Shown: positions 32,500-40,606 of the stretch, one piece after another
Layout: the number at the start of each line of letters is the position of its first letter
Numbering within the stretch: the stretch's first letter is position 1
NCBI GenBank assembly: GCA_963797265.1
Contig: CAWCOY010000007.1
Location: 1 to 64,000, forward strand
Length of the DNA: 64,000 nucleotides
Direction of reading: 5' to 3'
Origin: DASUPK01 sp963797265
GTDB lineage: Bacteria; Actinomycetota; Thermoleophilia; Solirubrobacterales; 70-9
Made by a program: the position numbers and the translations under genes
Notes under the pieces: model-generated
What the model was told of the DNA's origin: nothing
Database searches by the model: none
What the model saw: only the letters and a program-made list of their open reading frames with translations

Positions 32500-34184
32500 T
32501 GCACAACAGGTGCGAGGGCGCGGCGGAAGCCAAGCTGAGCAGCCCGATTAAGAAGGCCGCCGCGATCGCTGCCGCCGCCTGCGCAGCGACGGTGATCGTG
32601 CTGCTCGGCGGCTGCGGCTCCGACAATGTCGTCGGCGGGTCGGCCAGGGTGGCAATGGTGACGCCTCCCGACTATCTCGATCCGCAGCTCGCCTACACGA
32701 CCGAGGCGGCGGAAGCGGATTGGATCGCCTACACGCCGCTGCTCACCTACCGGCACAAGAGCGGGGCCGACGGGACCGAGCTGATCCCGGGGCTGGCGCA
32801 GCGGCTACCGCGGATCTCGCCGGACGGGCGGACGTATCGCCTCACGTTGCGTCCGGCACTCGTCTACTCCAACGGCCGCCCGGTCGTGGCGAGCGACTTC
32901 GCCTACACGATCGAGCGCGCGATCCGCCTGGGCTGGCCCGGCAGGCGATTCCTGACCGACAACATCGTCGGCGCCCGGGAGTTCGAGGGCGGCAAGACCC
33001 AGGAGGTCTCCGGGATCAGCACCGACGATGTGACTGGCCGGATCGAAATCAAGCTCATTCGCCCCTGGGGTGCGTTCGAGAATGTGCTCGCGCTGCCCGC
33101 CACGGGCCTGGTCCCGAGCGGGACCCCGATGCGGGACCTGAGCGCCAAGCCGCCGCCGGGCGTCGGCGCCTACCGGATCACCGATGTCGTGCCCGGCCGC
33201 AACTGGGCGATGGTCAGGAACGATCGCTTCGACCCCCTCGAGATCCCCGACATTCCGTCGGGCAGCCTGGAGCGGATCGCCGTCAAGGTCGTGCATAGCC
33301 CGGGCGCCGCGGCGAACCAGGTGCTGGCCGGCCGCGCGGACGGCTACGACCCCGGGGCGCCGATGCCTGCGGGGATCCAGTCGCGGGCCCGGGACCTGGG
33401 CTCGAAGCGCTTCGACCTGGTCGGCGTCCCCTCGACGCTCTATTTCTTCCTGAACACGGCGCAGCCACCCTTCAGCAGCGAGCTGGCGCGGCGAGCCGTG
33501 GTCACCGCCCTCGACAGGCCCTATATGGCGAAGCTGGGGAAGGGGATGCTGGACCCGGGCTGCTATCTGATCCCCGACGGGATCGCCGGCCACCCCAATG
33601 CCTCCTGCCCCTACGGCGACGCGGACGATGCCGGGGACCTCAAGGCCGCCAGGCAGCTCGTCCAGGAGTCGGGCAGCGCGGGGCTCCCGGTCGTCGTCTG
33701 GGTGGAGGACAGCTCTCCGGAGCGGGCCTACGCCCGCTACTACACGAAGCTCCTCAATCGACTCGGCTTCGATGCCCGCACGAAGATCGTGGCGACGGCC
33801 CAGGACTTCGGCCGGATCGAAGGAACGCTGACCGATCCCCAGACGGGGTTCGCAAGCTGGTTCAACGATTTCCCGAACCCGATCGACTTCTACTCGGTGC
33901 TCGATTCACGCTACATCGGGCCGCCGGGAAGCCCTAACACCGGACGGGTCCATGACCTCTTCATCCAGCAGCAGCTCGAGAAGCTCAGCCTGGTCCCGGC
34001 GCAGGATCTCGACTCGGCGGCCGGCGAATGGCGCGACCTCGACGAATACGCGGCGACCAAGGCCTACCTCGCCACCTTCGGCACGCAGCAGGTCCCCAAG
34101 CTGATCAGCGAGCGGATCGCCCCCAGCTCGGCTGTGATCCACCCGCTGTTCCTGAGCGACTGGAGCAGCTGGTCGCTGCGGTGA
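32499..34184 (+). CDS. peptide ABC transporter substrate-binding lipoprotein (first copy)
   Basis: A family 5 solute-binding protein of 561 residues. A lipoprotein signal ends in L-L-G-G-C (Cys about 40). The binding domain starts with P-P-D-Y-L-D-P-Q-L-A-Y-T-T-E-A-A-E-A-D-W and shares many blocks with the second copy at 34356 (for example I-P-G-L-A, P-D-G-I-A-G-H-P, D-F-P-N-P-I-D-F-Y). It overlaps alaS by one base, unusual for a transporter gene. It presumably delivers peptides to the permeases downstream, but a promoter region separates it from them. Confidence 0.9.
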   Translation: MHNRCEGAAEAKLSSPIKKAAAIAAAACAATVIVLLGGCGSDNVVGGSARVAMVTPPDYLDPQLAYTTEAAEADWIAYTPLLTYRHKSGADGTELIPGLAQRLPRISPDGRTYRLTLRPALVYSNGRPVVASDFAYTIERAIRLGWPGRRFLTDNIVGAREFEGGKTQEVSGISTDDVTGRIEIKLIRPWGAFENVLALPATGLVPSGTPMRDLSAKPPPGVGAYRITDVVPGRNWAMVRNDRFDPLEIPDIPSGSLERIAVKVVHSPGAAANQVLAGRADGYDPGAPMPAGIQSRARDLGSKRFDLVGVPSTLYFFLNTAQPPFSSELARRAVVTALDRPYMAKLGKGMLDPGCYLIPDGIAGHPNASCPYGDADDAGDLKAARQLVQESGSAGLPVVVWVEDSSPERAYARYYTKLLNRLGFDARTKIVATAQDFGRIEGTLTDPQTGFASWFNDFPNPIDFYSVLDSRYIGPPGSPNTGRVHDLFIQQQLEKLSLVPAQDLDSAAGEWRDLDEYAATKAYLATFGTQQVPKLISERIAPSSAVIHPLFLSDWSSWSLR

Positions 34185-34238
34185 GCGGCGTGCTCGGGTC
34201 TACGCCAAATCGGCACACCTAAAACGCAGTACTGCTCC

Positions 34239-34269
34239 CAAGTGTTGGCATCGTCTTAAGGAACACTTG
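34239..34269. promoter_or_regulatory. operator-like inverted repeat at the second receptor's promoter
   Basis: CAAGTGTT (34239-34246) and AACACTTG (34262-34269) form a perfect 8-bp inverted repeat around 15 nt. Its right arm overlaps the -35-like TTGACT at 34267-34272. The spacer is markedly less GC-rich than its surroundings. Confidence 0.5.
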
Positions 34270-34293
34270 ACTTGCGGTTTGCGCGGATATATC
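34267..34293 (+). promoter_or_regulatory. promoter candidate TTGACT/TATATC
   Basis: TTGACT (34267-34272) and TATATC (34288-34293) are separated by 15 bp, shorter than ideal. They lie about 60 bp ahead of the second receptor gene, giving a real 5' leader with an AGGAGG ribosome site. Confidence 0.4.
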
Positions 34294-34355
34294 ACTCCGG
34301 TTGGGTGCAGGTAATTATCCCGTTGGGATCCGGAACAACTACAGGAGGGAACAGG

Positions 34356-36011
34356 GTGAGGAAGCTCACGCAGGTGCTCGTACTGGGCGTCGCTGCTGGC
34401 ATTGCCGCGCTGGGGTTGGCGGCGTGCGGAGGCGGCGACGGAGGCGGGGGCGGATCCGAAGGCGGAACCGCGACCGTGCTGATGGGCACCGCGCCCGACT
34501 ACCTCGATCCGCAGGAGGAGTACACGACGCAGGGCGCCGAGGCGGACTGGATCAGCTACATCCCGCTGGTCACGTACAAAGCCGAGAACGCGCCGGCCGG
34601 AAACGATGTGATTCCCGGCCTCGCGACTGCGCTCCCGCAGATCTCGCAGGATGGCAAGACCTACACCCTCACCCTGCGTAAGAACCTCGTCTTCTCGGAC
34701 GGCACGCCGATCAAGGCGAGCGACGCCGCGTGCACGTTCGAGCGCATGATCAAGGTGAACTGGGGCGGCAAGAGCTTCTTCACCGACAACGTGGTCGGAG
34801 CCACCGACTACGACGAGGGCAAGAGCGATCACATCACGGGGGTCACGACGGACGACAACACGGGCAAGATCACGATCAACCTCGTGAAGCCCTACGGCGC
34901 GTTCACGAACGTGCTGGCCTTCCCCGAGATGGGGCTGGTGCCGTGCGGGACTCCGTATCACACCCTGACGACCGACCTGCCGCCGAGCAGCGGGCCGTAC
35001 ATGATCACGGACATTGTGCCGAACAAGTCGTACAGCGTCGTCAAGAACCCGAAGTTCGCCGCTCAGAACATCCCGGACATTCCGGTGGGGCATCTCGATC
35101 GGATCAACGTGAAGATCGAGTCGAATACCCAGACCGAGGCCCAGCAGGTCCTCAACAACCAGGCCGACGCCTTCGACGCGGGTGACACGATCCCACCGTC
35201 GCTGGTGCAGCAGGTCCGGAGCCAGGCGAGCGACCGGTTCGCTGCGGTGACGATCCCATCGACGTTCTACTTCTTCATGAATGTCAGGATCCCGCCGTTC
35301 AACAACGAGATGGCGCGGCAGGCGGTCAACGTCGCGATCGACCGGCCAGCGCTGCAGCGGCTGGCGAGCGGATTCCTGACACCGGGATGCTTCTTCCTCC
35401 CGGAGGGCATCGCGGGGCACCCCGACAGTGAGTGCCCGTACGGGGCCGCGGATGGCAACGGCGACCTCGAGAAGGCCAAGCAGATGGTGCAGCAGTCCGG
35501 CACCGCCGGTCAGAGCGTCACCGTCTGGGGTGAGCAGCGGGCACCGCGCACCCAGTACGTCGAGTACTACGCCGACCTGCTCAACAAGATCGGGTACAAG
35601 GCCACTCCGAAGCTGATCTCGGACACGACCTACTTCCCGACGATCGGCAATGCGAAGACAGCGCCGCAGACCGGTTTCGCCGACTGGATTCAGGACTTCC
35701 CGAACCCGGTCGACTTCTACCTGCTGCTGACGACGTCGTCGATCCAGCCGGTGAACAATGAGAATTTCGGCAACGTGAGCGACCCGATGATCGATTCGAC
35801 CGTGAAGAAGCTCGAGCCGACACCGACCCAGGACCTGGATTCGGTGGCCGGCGAGTGGCAGGCGCTGGACGAGTACGTCGCCAAGAAGGGCTACGTGACC
35901 GTCTACGGCTCCGAGGCGGTGCCGAAGTTCTTCAGCGATCGGATCGACTTCGATTCCGCACAGGTGCATCCCACGTACCTCAACGTCTGGAGCACCTGGC
36001 AACTCAAGTAA
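34356..36011 (+). CDS. peptide ABC transporter substrate-binding lipoprotein (second copy)
   Basis: The product has 551 residues from GTG 34356, with AGGAGG at 34343-34348; the longer frame from 34272 would cross the promoter. A lipoprotein signal with L-A-A-C (Cys about 24) and a Gly-rich linker lead into the family 5 binding domain, clearly paralogous to the preceding gene along its whole length. It is the first gene of the run receptor-permease-permease-ATPase-ATPase and so is the likely main receptor. Substrates are probably di- or oligopeptides. Confidence 0.92.
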   Translation: MRKLTQVLVLGVAAGIAALGLAACGGGDGGGGGSEGGTATVLMGTAPDYLDPQEEYTTQGAEADWISYIPLVTYKAENAPAGNDVIPGLATALPQISQDGKTYTLTLRKNLVFSDGTPIKASDAACTFERMIKVNWGGKSFFTDNVVGATDYDEGKSDHITGVTTDDNTGKITINLVKPYGAFTNVLAFPEMGLVPCGTPYHTLTTDLPPSSGPYMITDIVPNKSYSVVKNPKFAAQNIPDIPVGHLDRINVKIESNTQTEAQQVLNNQADAFDAGDTIPPSLVQQVRSQASDRFAAVTIPSTFYFFMNVRIPPFNNEMARQAVNVAIDRPALQRLASGFLTPGCFFLPEGIAGHPDSECPYGAADGNGDLEKAKQMVQQSGTAGQSVTVWGEQRAPRTQYVEYYADLLNKIGYKATPKLISDTTYFPTIGNAKTAPQTGFADWIQDFPNPVDFYLLLTTSSIQPVNNENFGNVSDPMIDSTVKKLEPTPTQDLDSVAGEWQALDEYVAKKGYVTVYGSEAVPKFFSDRIDFDSAQVHPTYLNVWSTWQLK

Positions 36012-36063
36012 ATCGAGAAGCAAAAGAGGATGATCGGGGCGTGCCAGGGCGCCCGAGGACACG

Positions 36064-37116
36064 ATGGCAGTAGACCCGACCGCTCCAAGCCCGGGGGTTC
36101 CGGCAGCCCTAGAGCCGGAGTCGTCCCTGGGCGCGGGCGAGATCCAGGGCGAGGGCGGAGTCGGGCCGTACAAGCTGGCCCTACGCAGGCTGCGGCGCAA
36201 CAAGACCGCCCTCGCGTTCGGTGCGATGTTCGTGGTGATCGTGATCATGTGCCTGTGCGCGCCGCTCTATGCCAAGCACGTCGCGCACACGACGCCCTCC
36301 GCGAACCACATCACCGACAAGATCACGGTCCGCGGCAAGGAGCGGGACGTGGTCTCGCCCGAGGGCGTCCCCACCGGCCCGACCTGGACCGGCAAGTTCC
36401 TCCTGGGGGCTGACACGAACGGCCGCGACGTCGCTGTCCGCCTGCTCTACGGAGGACGCAACTCGCTCGAGATCGGCTTCATCGCGACGGCCATCACGAC
36501 TGTGCTCGCGACGATCATCGCGCTCGTCGCCGGCTTCTACCGTGGCTTCGTCGACGGGGCGCTATCCCGGCTGATGGACCTGATCTGGGCGTTTCCGGTG
36601 GTCATCCTCGGGGTCGCGCTCGGTACCGCGCTGGCTCTGGGCGGGCTCGACTTCGGCCTGTTCACGGTCAACGGAAACTCCCTCATGGTCCCGGCGCTGA
36701 TCATCGGGGGCGTCTACGTGCCCTACATGGCCAAGCCGCTCCGGGGGCAGGTCCTCGGGCTGCGCGAGAAGGAGTTCGTGGAGGCTTCCCGGTCGCAGGG
36801 CTCGGGCAACCTGCGGATCATGTTCCGCGAGATCCTGCCCAACGTCGCGTCGAGCATCATCGTCTTCATCCCGCTGATCATCGCCAACGCGATCCTGCTG
36901 GAGGCCGCGCTCTCCTATCTCGGGGCCGGGGTGCAGCCCCCGAATCCCTCCTGGGGGACGATGATCGGCGACGGGATCCGGCTGATCCCGAGCGCGATGC
37001 ACCTGACCCTGATCCCGGGCGGGATGCTCGTCCTCGCGGTACTCGGCATCAACGTCTTCGGCGACGGCGTCCGTGACGCTCTCGACCCGCGCGCCGAGGT
37101 CAGGATCGAGCACTGA
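36064..37116 (+). CDS. peptide ABC transporter permease (DppC/OppC-like)
   Basis: The product has 350 residues. A cytoplasmic N-terminus of about 45 residues is followed by a first helix, an extracytoplasmic loop (about 75-110) with L-G-A-D-T-N-G-R-D-V, and five more helices. The EAA loop (E-A-S-R-S-Q-G-S-G-N-L-R-I-M-F-R-E-I-L-P-N) contacts the ATPases. The C-terminus G-D-G-V-R-D-A-L-D-P-R is characteristic of DppC. The stop overlaps the next ATG (TGATG). Here the C-type permease precedes the B-type, the reverse of the E. coli order. Confidence 0.93.
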   Translation: MAVDPTAPSPGVPAALEPESSLGAGEIQGEGGVGPYKLALRRLRRNKTALAFGAMFVVIVIMCLCAPLYAKHVAHTTPSANHITDKITVRGKERDVVSPEGVPTGPTWTGKFLLGADTNGRDVAVRLLYGGRNSLEIGFIATAITTVLATIIALVAGFYRGFVDGALSRLMDLIWAFPVVILGVALGTALALGGLDFGLFTVNGNSLMVPALIIGGVYVPYMAKPLRGQVLGLREKEFVEASRSQGSGNLRIMFREILPNVASSIIVFIPLIIANAILLEAALSYLGAGVQPPNPSWGTMIGDGIRLIPSAMHLTLIPGGMLVLAVLGINVFGDGVRDALDPRAEVRIEH

Positions 37117-38066
37117 TGGCGCGCTTCCTGATACGGCGAACCCTCTCGATGATCGCCGTTCTATTCGCGATCTCGGTGGCCACCTTCCTGATCTTTCAGG
37201 CGATCCCGAACGGCGATCCGACGGTGCGGCTGGGAGGCCGCAACTCGACCCCCCAGACCCGCGAGGCGATCCGCAAGGACTGGGGCTTCGACAAGCCGAT
37301 CTACGAGCAGTACGGGATCACGATGAAGAAGATCTTCACTGGCACGGTGGTCTCCTACAGCCAGCAGATCAACGTGGTCGACGAGGTCGCGCGGGACCTG
37401 CCGGCAACGTTGTCGCTGGCGATCGGCGCAGGGATCATCTGGCTCGGTTTCGGGATCCTCTTCGGGGTGATCAGCGCCGTGAAGGCCGGGAAGTTCACCG
37501 ACACGAGCCTCACGGTCTTATCGCTGATCGGCGTCTCGACCCCCGTCTTCCTGCTTGGCGCGCTGGTGCTCTGGCTCTTCGCCTATAAGCTCACCATCCT
37601 CCCGGCCGGCGGCTACGTACCGTTAACCCAGGATCCCTGGGGATGGTTCACGCACCTGATCGCGCCATGGTTCGTACTGTCGGTGCTCTTCATCGGCTTC
37701 TATTCGAGGGTCTTGCGCGGGAACATCCTGGACACGATCAACGAGGACTACGTCCGCACCGCGCGGGCCAAGGGGCTGAGCGAGCGGCGGATCCTGATCC
37801 ACCACGTGCTGCGCAACTCGCTGATCCCGGTGGTCTCGCTCTGGGGCCTCGACTTCGCGGCCGTGATCGGCGGGGGCGCGATCCTGACCGAATCGGTCTT
37901 CAACCTGCAGGGAGTGGGGCAGTACGCCGCGGATTCGATCCAACAGCTCGACGTCCCGCCCGTCATGGTGATCACCATGTTCACCGCGTTCTTCGTCGTG
38001 GTGCTGAGCGCCGTCGTCGACGTCGTCTACGCCGTTCTCGATCCAAGGATCCGGCTGAGCGGATGA
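37116..38066 (+). CDS. peptide ABC transporter permease (DppB/OppB-like)
   Basis: The product has 316 residues with six membrane segments. The N-terminal R-F-L-I-R-R-T-L-S-M-I and the EAA loop (Y-V-R-T-A-R-A-K-G-L-S-E-R-R-I-L-I-H-H-V-L-R-N) are typical of B-type subunits. The C-terminal Y-A-V-L-D-P-R-I-R is also standard. It pairs with the preceding C-type permease to form the channel. The stop overlaps the ATG of the next gene. Confidence 0.94.
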   Translation: MARFLIRRTLSMIAVLFAISVATFLIFQAIPNGDPTVRLGGRNSTPQTREAIRKDWGFDKPIYEQYGITMKKIFTGTVVSYSQQINVVDEVARDLPATLSLAIGAGIIWLGFGILFGVISAVKAGKFTDTSLTVLSLIGVSTPVFLLGALVLWLFAYKLTILPAGGYVPLTQDPWGWFTHLIAPWFVLSVLFIGFYSRVLRGNILDTINEDYVRTARAKGLSERRILIHHVLRNSLIPVVSLWGLDFAAVIGGGAILTESVFNLQGVGQYAADSIQQLDVPPVMVITMFTAFFVVVLSAVVDVVYAVLDPRIRLSG

Positions 38067-39124
38067 GTCCCCAGCCAAGCGGAGGGTCCGTGGGACCCAA
38101 GCCCCTGCTCGAGATCGAGGACCTGAAGGTCGAGTTCCGCACCGACGAGGGCGTCGTCCACGCGGTCGACGGGGTCTCGTTCACGATCCAGGATGGCGAG
38201 GTGGTCAGCATCGTCGGCGAGTCGGGCTGTGGCAAATCGGTGACCGCGATGACTATTCTCGGCCTCACTCGGGGTCCGAACGCGCGGATCTCCGGCTCCG
38301 TTCGATACCACGGCACGGAACTGACCACCGCCGGCACCGAGGAGCTCCAATCGATCCGTGGCGACCGGATCGCCATGGTTTTCCAGGACCCGATGTCTTC
38401 CTTCAACCCGGTGCAGCGGATCGGTGACCAGATCGTCGAGGCGATCCAGGCGCATATGGACATCTCCAACGAGGAGGCTCGGAAGAAGGCCGTCGAGTCC
38501 CTCGCGTCCGTCGGGATTCCCGATGCGGAGACGCGCGCGCGCCATTATCCGTTCGAGTTCTCGGGGGGGATGAGACAGCGGGCCATGATCGCGATGGCGC
38601 TTGCGCTGGAGCCGGCCATCCTGATCGCGGACGAGCCCTCGACCGCGCTCGACGTCACCATCCAGGCGCAGATCCTTGAGCTGCTCCGGGAGCTGAACGA
38701 GGAGCGTGGGTTGTCCGTGATCCTGATCACCCACGACCTCGGCGTCGTCGCCGAGATCGCGGATCGCGTGCTCGTCATGTACGCCGGCCAGATCGTGGAG
38801 CGGGGGACGCTCGACGAGATCTTCTACGACCCCCAGCACCCGTATACGTGGGGACTGATGGGCTCGCTGACACGGTTGGACCAGGAGCGCCCAGAGCGTT
38901 TGCCCCAGATCCATGGGGCACCGCCCTCGCTGATCGCGCCGCCGAGCGGCTGCCGCTTCCGGCCGCGCTGCCCTCACGCCTTCGACAAGTGTCCCGAGCC
39001 GCCGGCGCTGGAGCAGCGACTACCGACCGCGAAGGGTCATCTGGACCGCTGCTGGCTCGAGCCCGGCCAGAAGAAGCAGCTCCGCGAGGTCGAGGGGCGC
39101 ATCGGGCTGGAGGTCCCGGCCTGA
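38063..39124 (+). CDS. peptide ABC transporter ATP-binding protein (DppD/OppD-like)
   Basis: The product has 353 residues from ATG 38063, which overlaps the permease stop as ATGA; a longer frame to 37643 is ignored. Walker A is G-E-S-G-C-G-K-S, the signature F-S-G-G-M-R-Q-R-A-M-I-A-M-A-L, and Walker B is in L-I-A-D-E-P-S-T-A-L-D-V-T. The C-terminal oligopeptide-transporter extension contains the cysteine set C-R-F-x-P-R-C-P-H-A-F-D-K-C, which in homologues can bind an Fe-S cluster. Confidence 0.95.
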   Translation: MSPQPSGGSVGPKPLLEIEDLKVEFRTDEGVVHAVDGVSFTIQDGEVVSIVGESGCGKSVTAMTILGLTRGPNARISGSVRYHGTELTTAGTEELQSIRGDRIAMVFQDPMSSFNPVQRIGDQIVEAIQAHMDISNEEARKKAVESLASVGIPDAETRARHYPFEFSGGMRQRAMIAMALALEPAILIADEPSTALDVTIQAQILELLRELNEERGLSVILITHDLGVVAEIADRVLVMYAGQIVERGTLDEIFYDPQHPYTWGLMGSLTRLDQERPERLPQIHGAPPSLIAPPSGCRFRPRCPHAFDKCPEPPALEQRLPTAKGHLDRCWLEPGQKKQLREVEGRIGLEVPA

Positions 39125-40215
39125 TGGCGAAAGGCGATCCGCTCCTCGAGGTCGAGCACCTCGTCAAGCACTTCCCGATCAAACAGGGGCTGCTGATCGA
39201 TCGCGAGGTGGCGAGCGTGAAGGCCGTCGACGATGTCAGCTTCACGCTGCACGAGGGCGAGACCCTGGGTCTGGTGGGCGAGTCCGGGTGCGGCAAATCC
39301 ACGCTCTGCCGGACCGTCGTCCAGCTTCTCGAACCGACCTCGGGATCGGTCAAGTACGCGGGTCGCGAGCTGGTGGGGCTCTCCCGCCACGCCCTCCGAC
39401 CGATCCGTCGCGAGATCCAGATGATCTTCCAGGACCCGTACGCATCGCTCAACCCGCGCAAGCGGGTCGGCCAGATCATCGGCGACCCGATCCAGCTGCA
39501 CGGGCTCGCGTCCGGGACGCAGCTGCGTCGCGAGGTTCAGGAGCTGATGGAGCGCGTGGGCCTCCAGCCCGAGCACTACAACCGCTATCCGCACGAGTTC
39601 TCCGGCGGCCAGCGGCAGCGAATCGGGATCGCCAGGGCCCTGGCGCTGCGCCCGAAGCTGATCATCGCTGACGAGCCGGTTTCGGCCCTCGACGTCTCCA
39701 TCCAGGCCCAGATCATCAACCTGCTCGAGGACCTGCAGGACGAGTTCAACCTCTCGTACATCTTCGTCGCGCACGATCTCGGCGTCGTGCGACACGTCTC
39801 CGACCGGATCGCGGTCATGTACCTGGGCAAGATCGTCGAGCGGTCCCCGGCGGCGGTGCTGTACGAGCGTCCGATCCATCCCTACTCTGTGGCGCTGCTC
39901 TCCGCCGTGCCGATCCCCGACCCGAGGGCAAACGCGGAGCGTCAGCCCGTGGTGCTCGAGGGCGACGTGCCGAGTCCCGTCAACCCACCGCCCGCCTGCC
40001 ACTTCCACACCCGCTGCCCGTGGGCGACCGAGATCTGCTCGCAGGACGAGCCACCCTTGGCCGAGTACGAGTCCGGACAGGCGGCGGCCTGTCATCACCC
40101 CCGCAACCTCGACTCCCAGATGATCGCCGGGGCGGCCGTGGCGGCGGACAGCCCGTCAACCGCCAGCGACACGCTTCCCTCGGAGCCCGAGCGGGAACCG
40201 GCCGCTACCCGCTAG
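39124..40215 (+). CDS. peptide ABC transporter ATP-binding protein (DppF/OppF-like)
   Basis: The product has 363 residues from ATG 39124, overlapping the preceding stop (TGATG). Walker A is G-E-S-G-C-G-K-S-T-L, the signature F-S-G-G-Q-R-Q-R-I-G-I-A-R-A-L, and Walker B lies in I-I-A-D-E-P-V-S-A-L-D-V-S. The C-terminal C-H-F-H-T-R-C-P cysteine motif is followed by about 40 low-complexity residues. It ends the peptide transporter operon; its stop codon forms part of the ruvX -10 element. Confidence 0.95.
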   Translation: MAKGDPLLEVEHLVKHFPIKQGLLIDREVASVKAVDDVSFTLHEGETLGLVGESGCGKSTLCRTVVQLLEPTSGSVKYAGRELVGLSRHALRPIRREIQMIFQDPYASLNPRKRVGQIIGDPIQLHGLASGTQLRREVQELMERVGLQPEHYNRYPHEFSGGQRQRIGIARALALRPKLIIADEPVSALDVSIQAQIINLLEDLQDEFNLSYIFVAHDLGVVRHVSDRIAVMYLGKIVERSPAAVLYERPIHPYSVALLSAVPIPDPRANAERQPVVLEGDVPSPVNPPPACHFHTRCPWATEICSQDEPPLAEYESGQAAACHHPRNLDSQMIAGAAVAADSPSTASDTLPSEPEREPAATR

Positions 40216-40218
40216 CTT
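40213..40218 (+). promoter_or_regulatory. -10 element TAGCTT, leaderless ruvX
   Basis: TAGCTT includes the stop codon of the upstream ATPase gene and ends seven bases before GTG 40226. This favours GTG 40226 over TTG 40220 as the ruvX start. Confidence 0.5.
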
Positions 40219-40225
40219 CTTGCGG

Positions 40226-40606
40226 GTGCTTGCGCTGGACTACGGCACGGCCCGCTGCGGTTGTGCGATCTCAGACCCGAGCGGCACCCTCGTGCGCCCG
40301 TTGGCGGCGATCGAGCCGCCGGACCCGTCGGCGATCGCTGAGCTGGTCGCCGCCGAGGGAGCCGAGCGGGTGATCGTCGGTTTGCCCACCACCCTCTCGG
40401 GGGAGGAAGGCGACCAGGCCAAGCTGAGCAGGGAGTTTGCGGCGGAGCTGAGCCGGCTGCTGGATGTTCCCGTCGAGACCTATGACGAGCGCCTCACAAC
40501 GCGAATGGCGGAGCGAAGCGCACGCGAGGGCGCTAGCGCAGACCCCGATTCGCTCGCGGCCGCGCATCTGCTCGAGTCGTATCTGATGTCAATGGAGGGC
40601 GGTTAG
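40226..40606 (+). CDS. ruvX: Holliday junction resolvase-like protein RuvX/YqgF
   Basis: An RNase H-fold protein of 126 residues. The N-terminal L-A-L-D-Y-G-T-A-R-C-G (first catalytic Asp), V-G-L-P-T-T-L-S-G (second region) and Y-D-E-R-L-T-T-R motifs are present. The final D-S-L-A-A-A-H-L-L-E-S-Y-L contains the last acidic residue. It has roles in 16S rRNA 5'-end maturation and possibly recombination. It heads ruvX-mltG-aroE, a common arrangement. Confidence 0.93.
   Translation: MLALDYGTARCGCAISDPSGTLVRPLAAIEPPDPSAIAELVAAEGAERVIVGLPTTLSGEEGDQAKLSREFAAELSRLLDVPVETYDERLTTRMAERSAREGASADPDSLAAAHLLESYLMSMEGG

Noticed and set aside
34200..36248. 682-codon open frame opposite the second peptide receptor
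   Set aside because: It crosses the receptor gene and its promoter and is explained as an antisense shadow.
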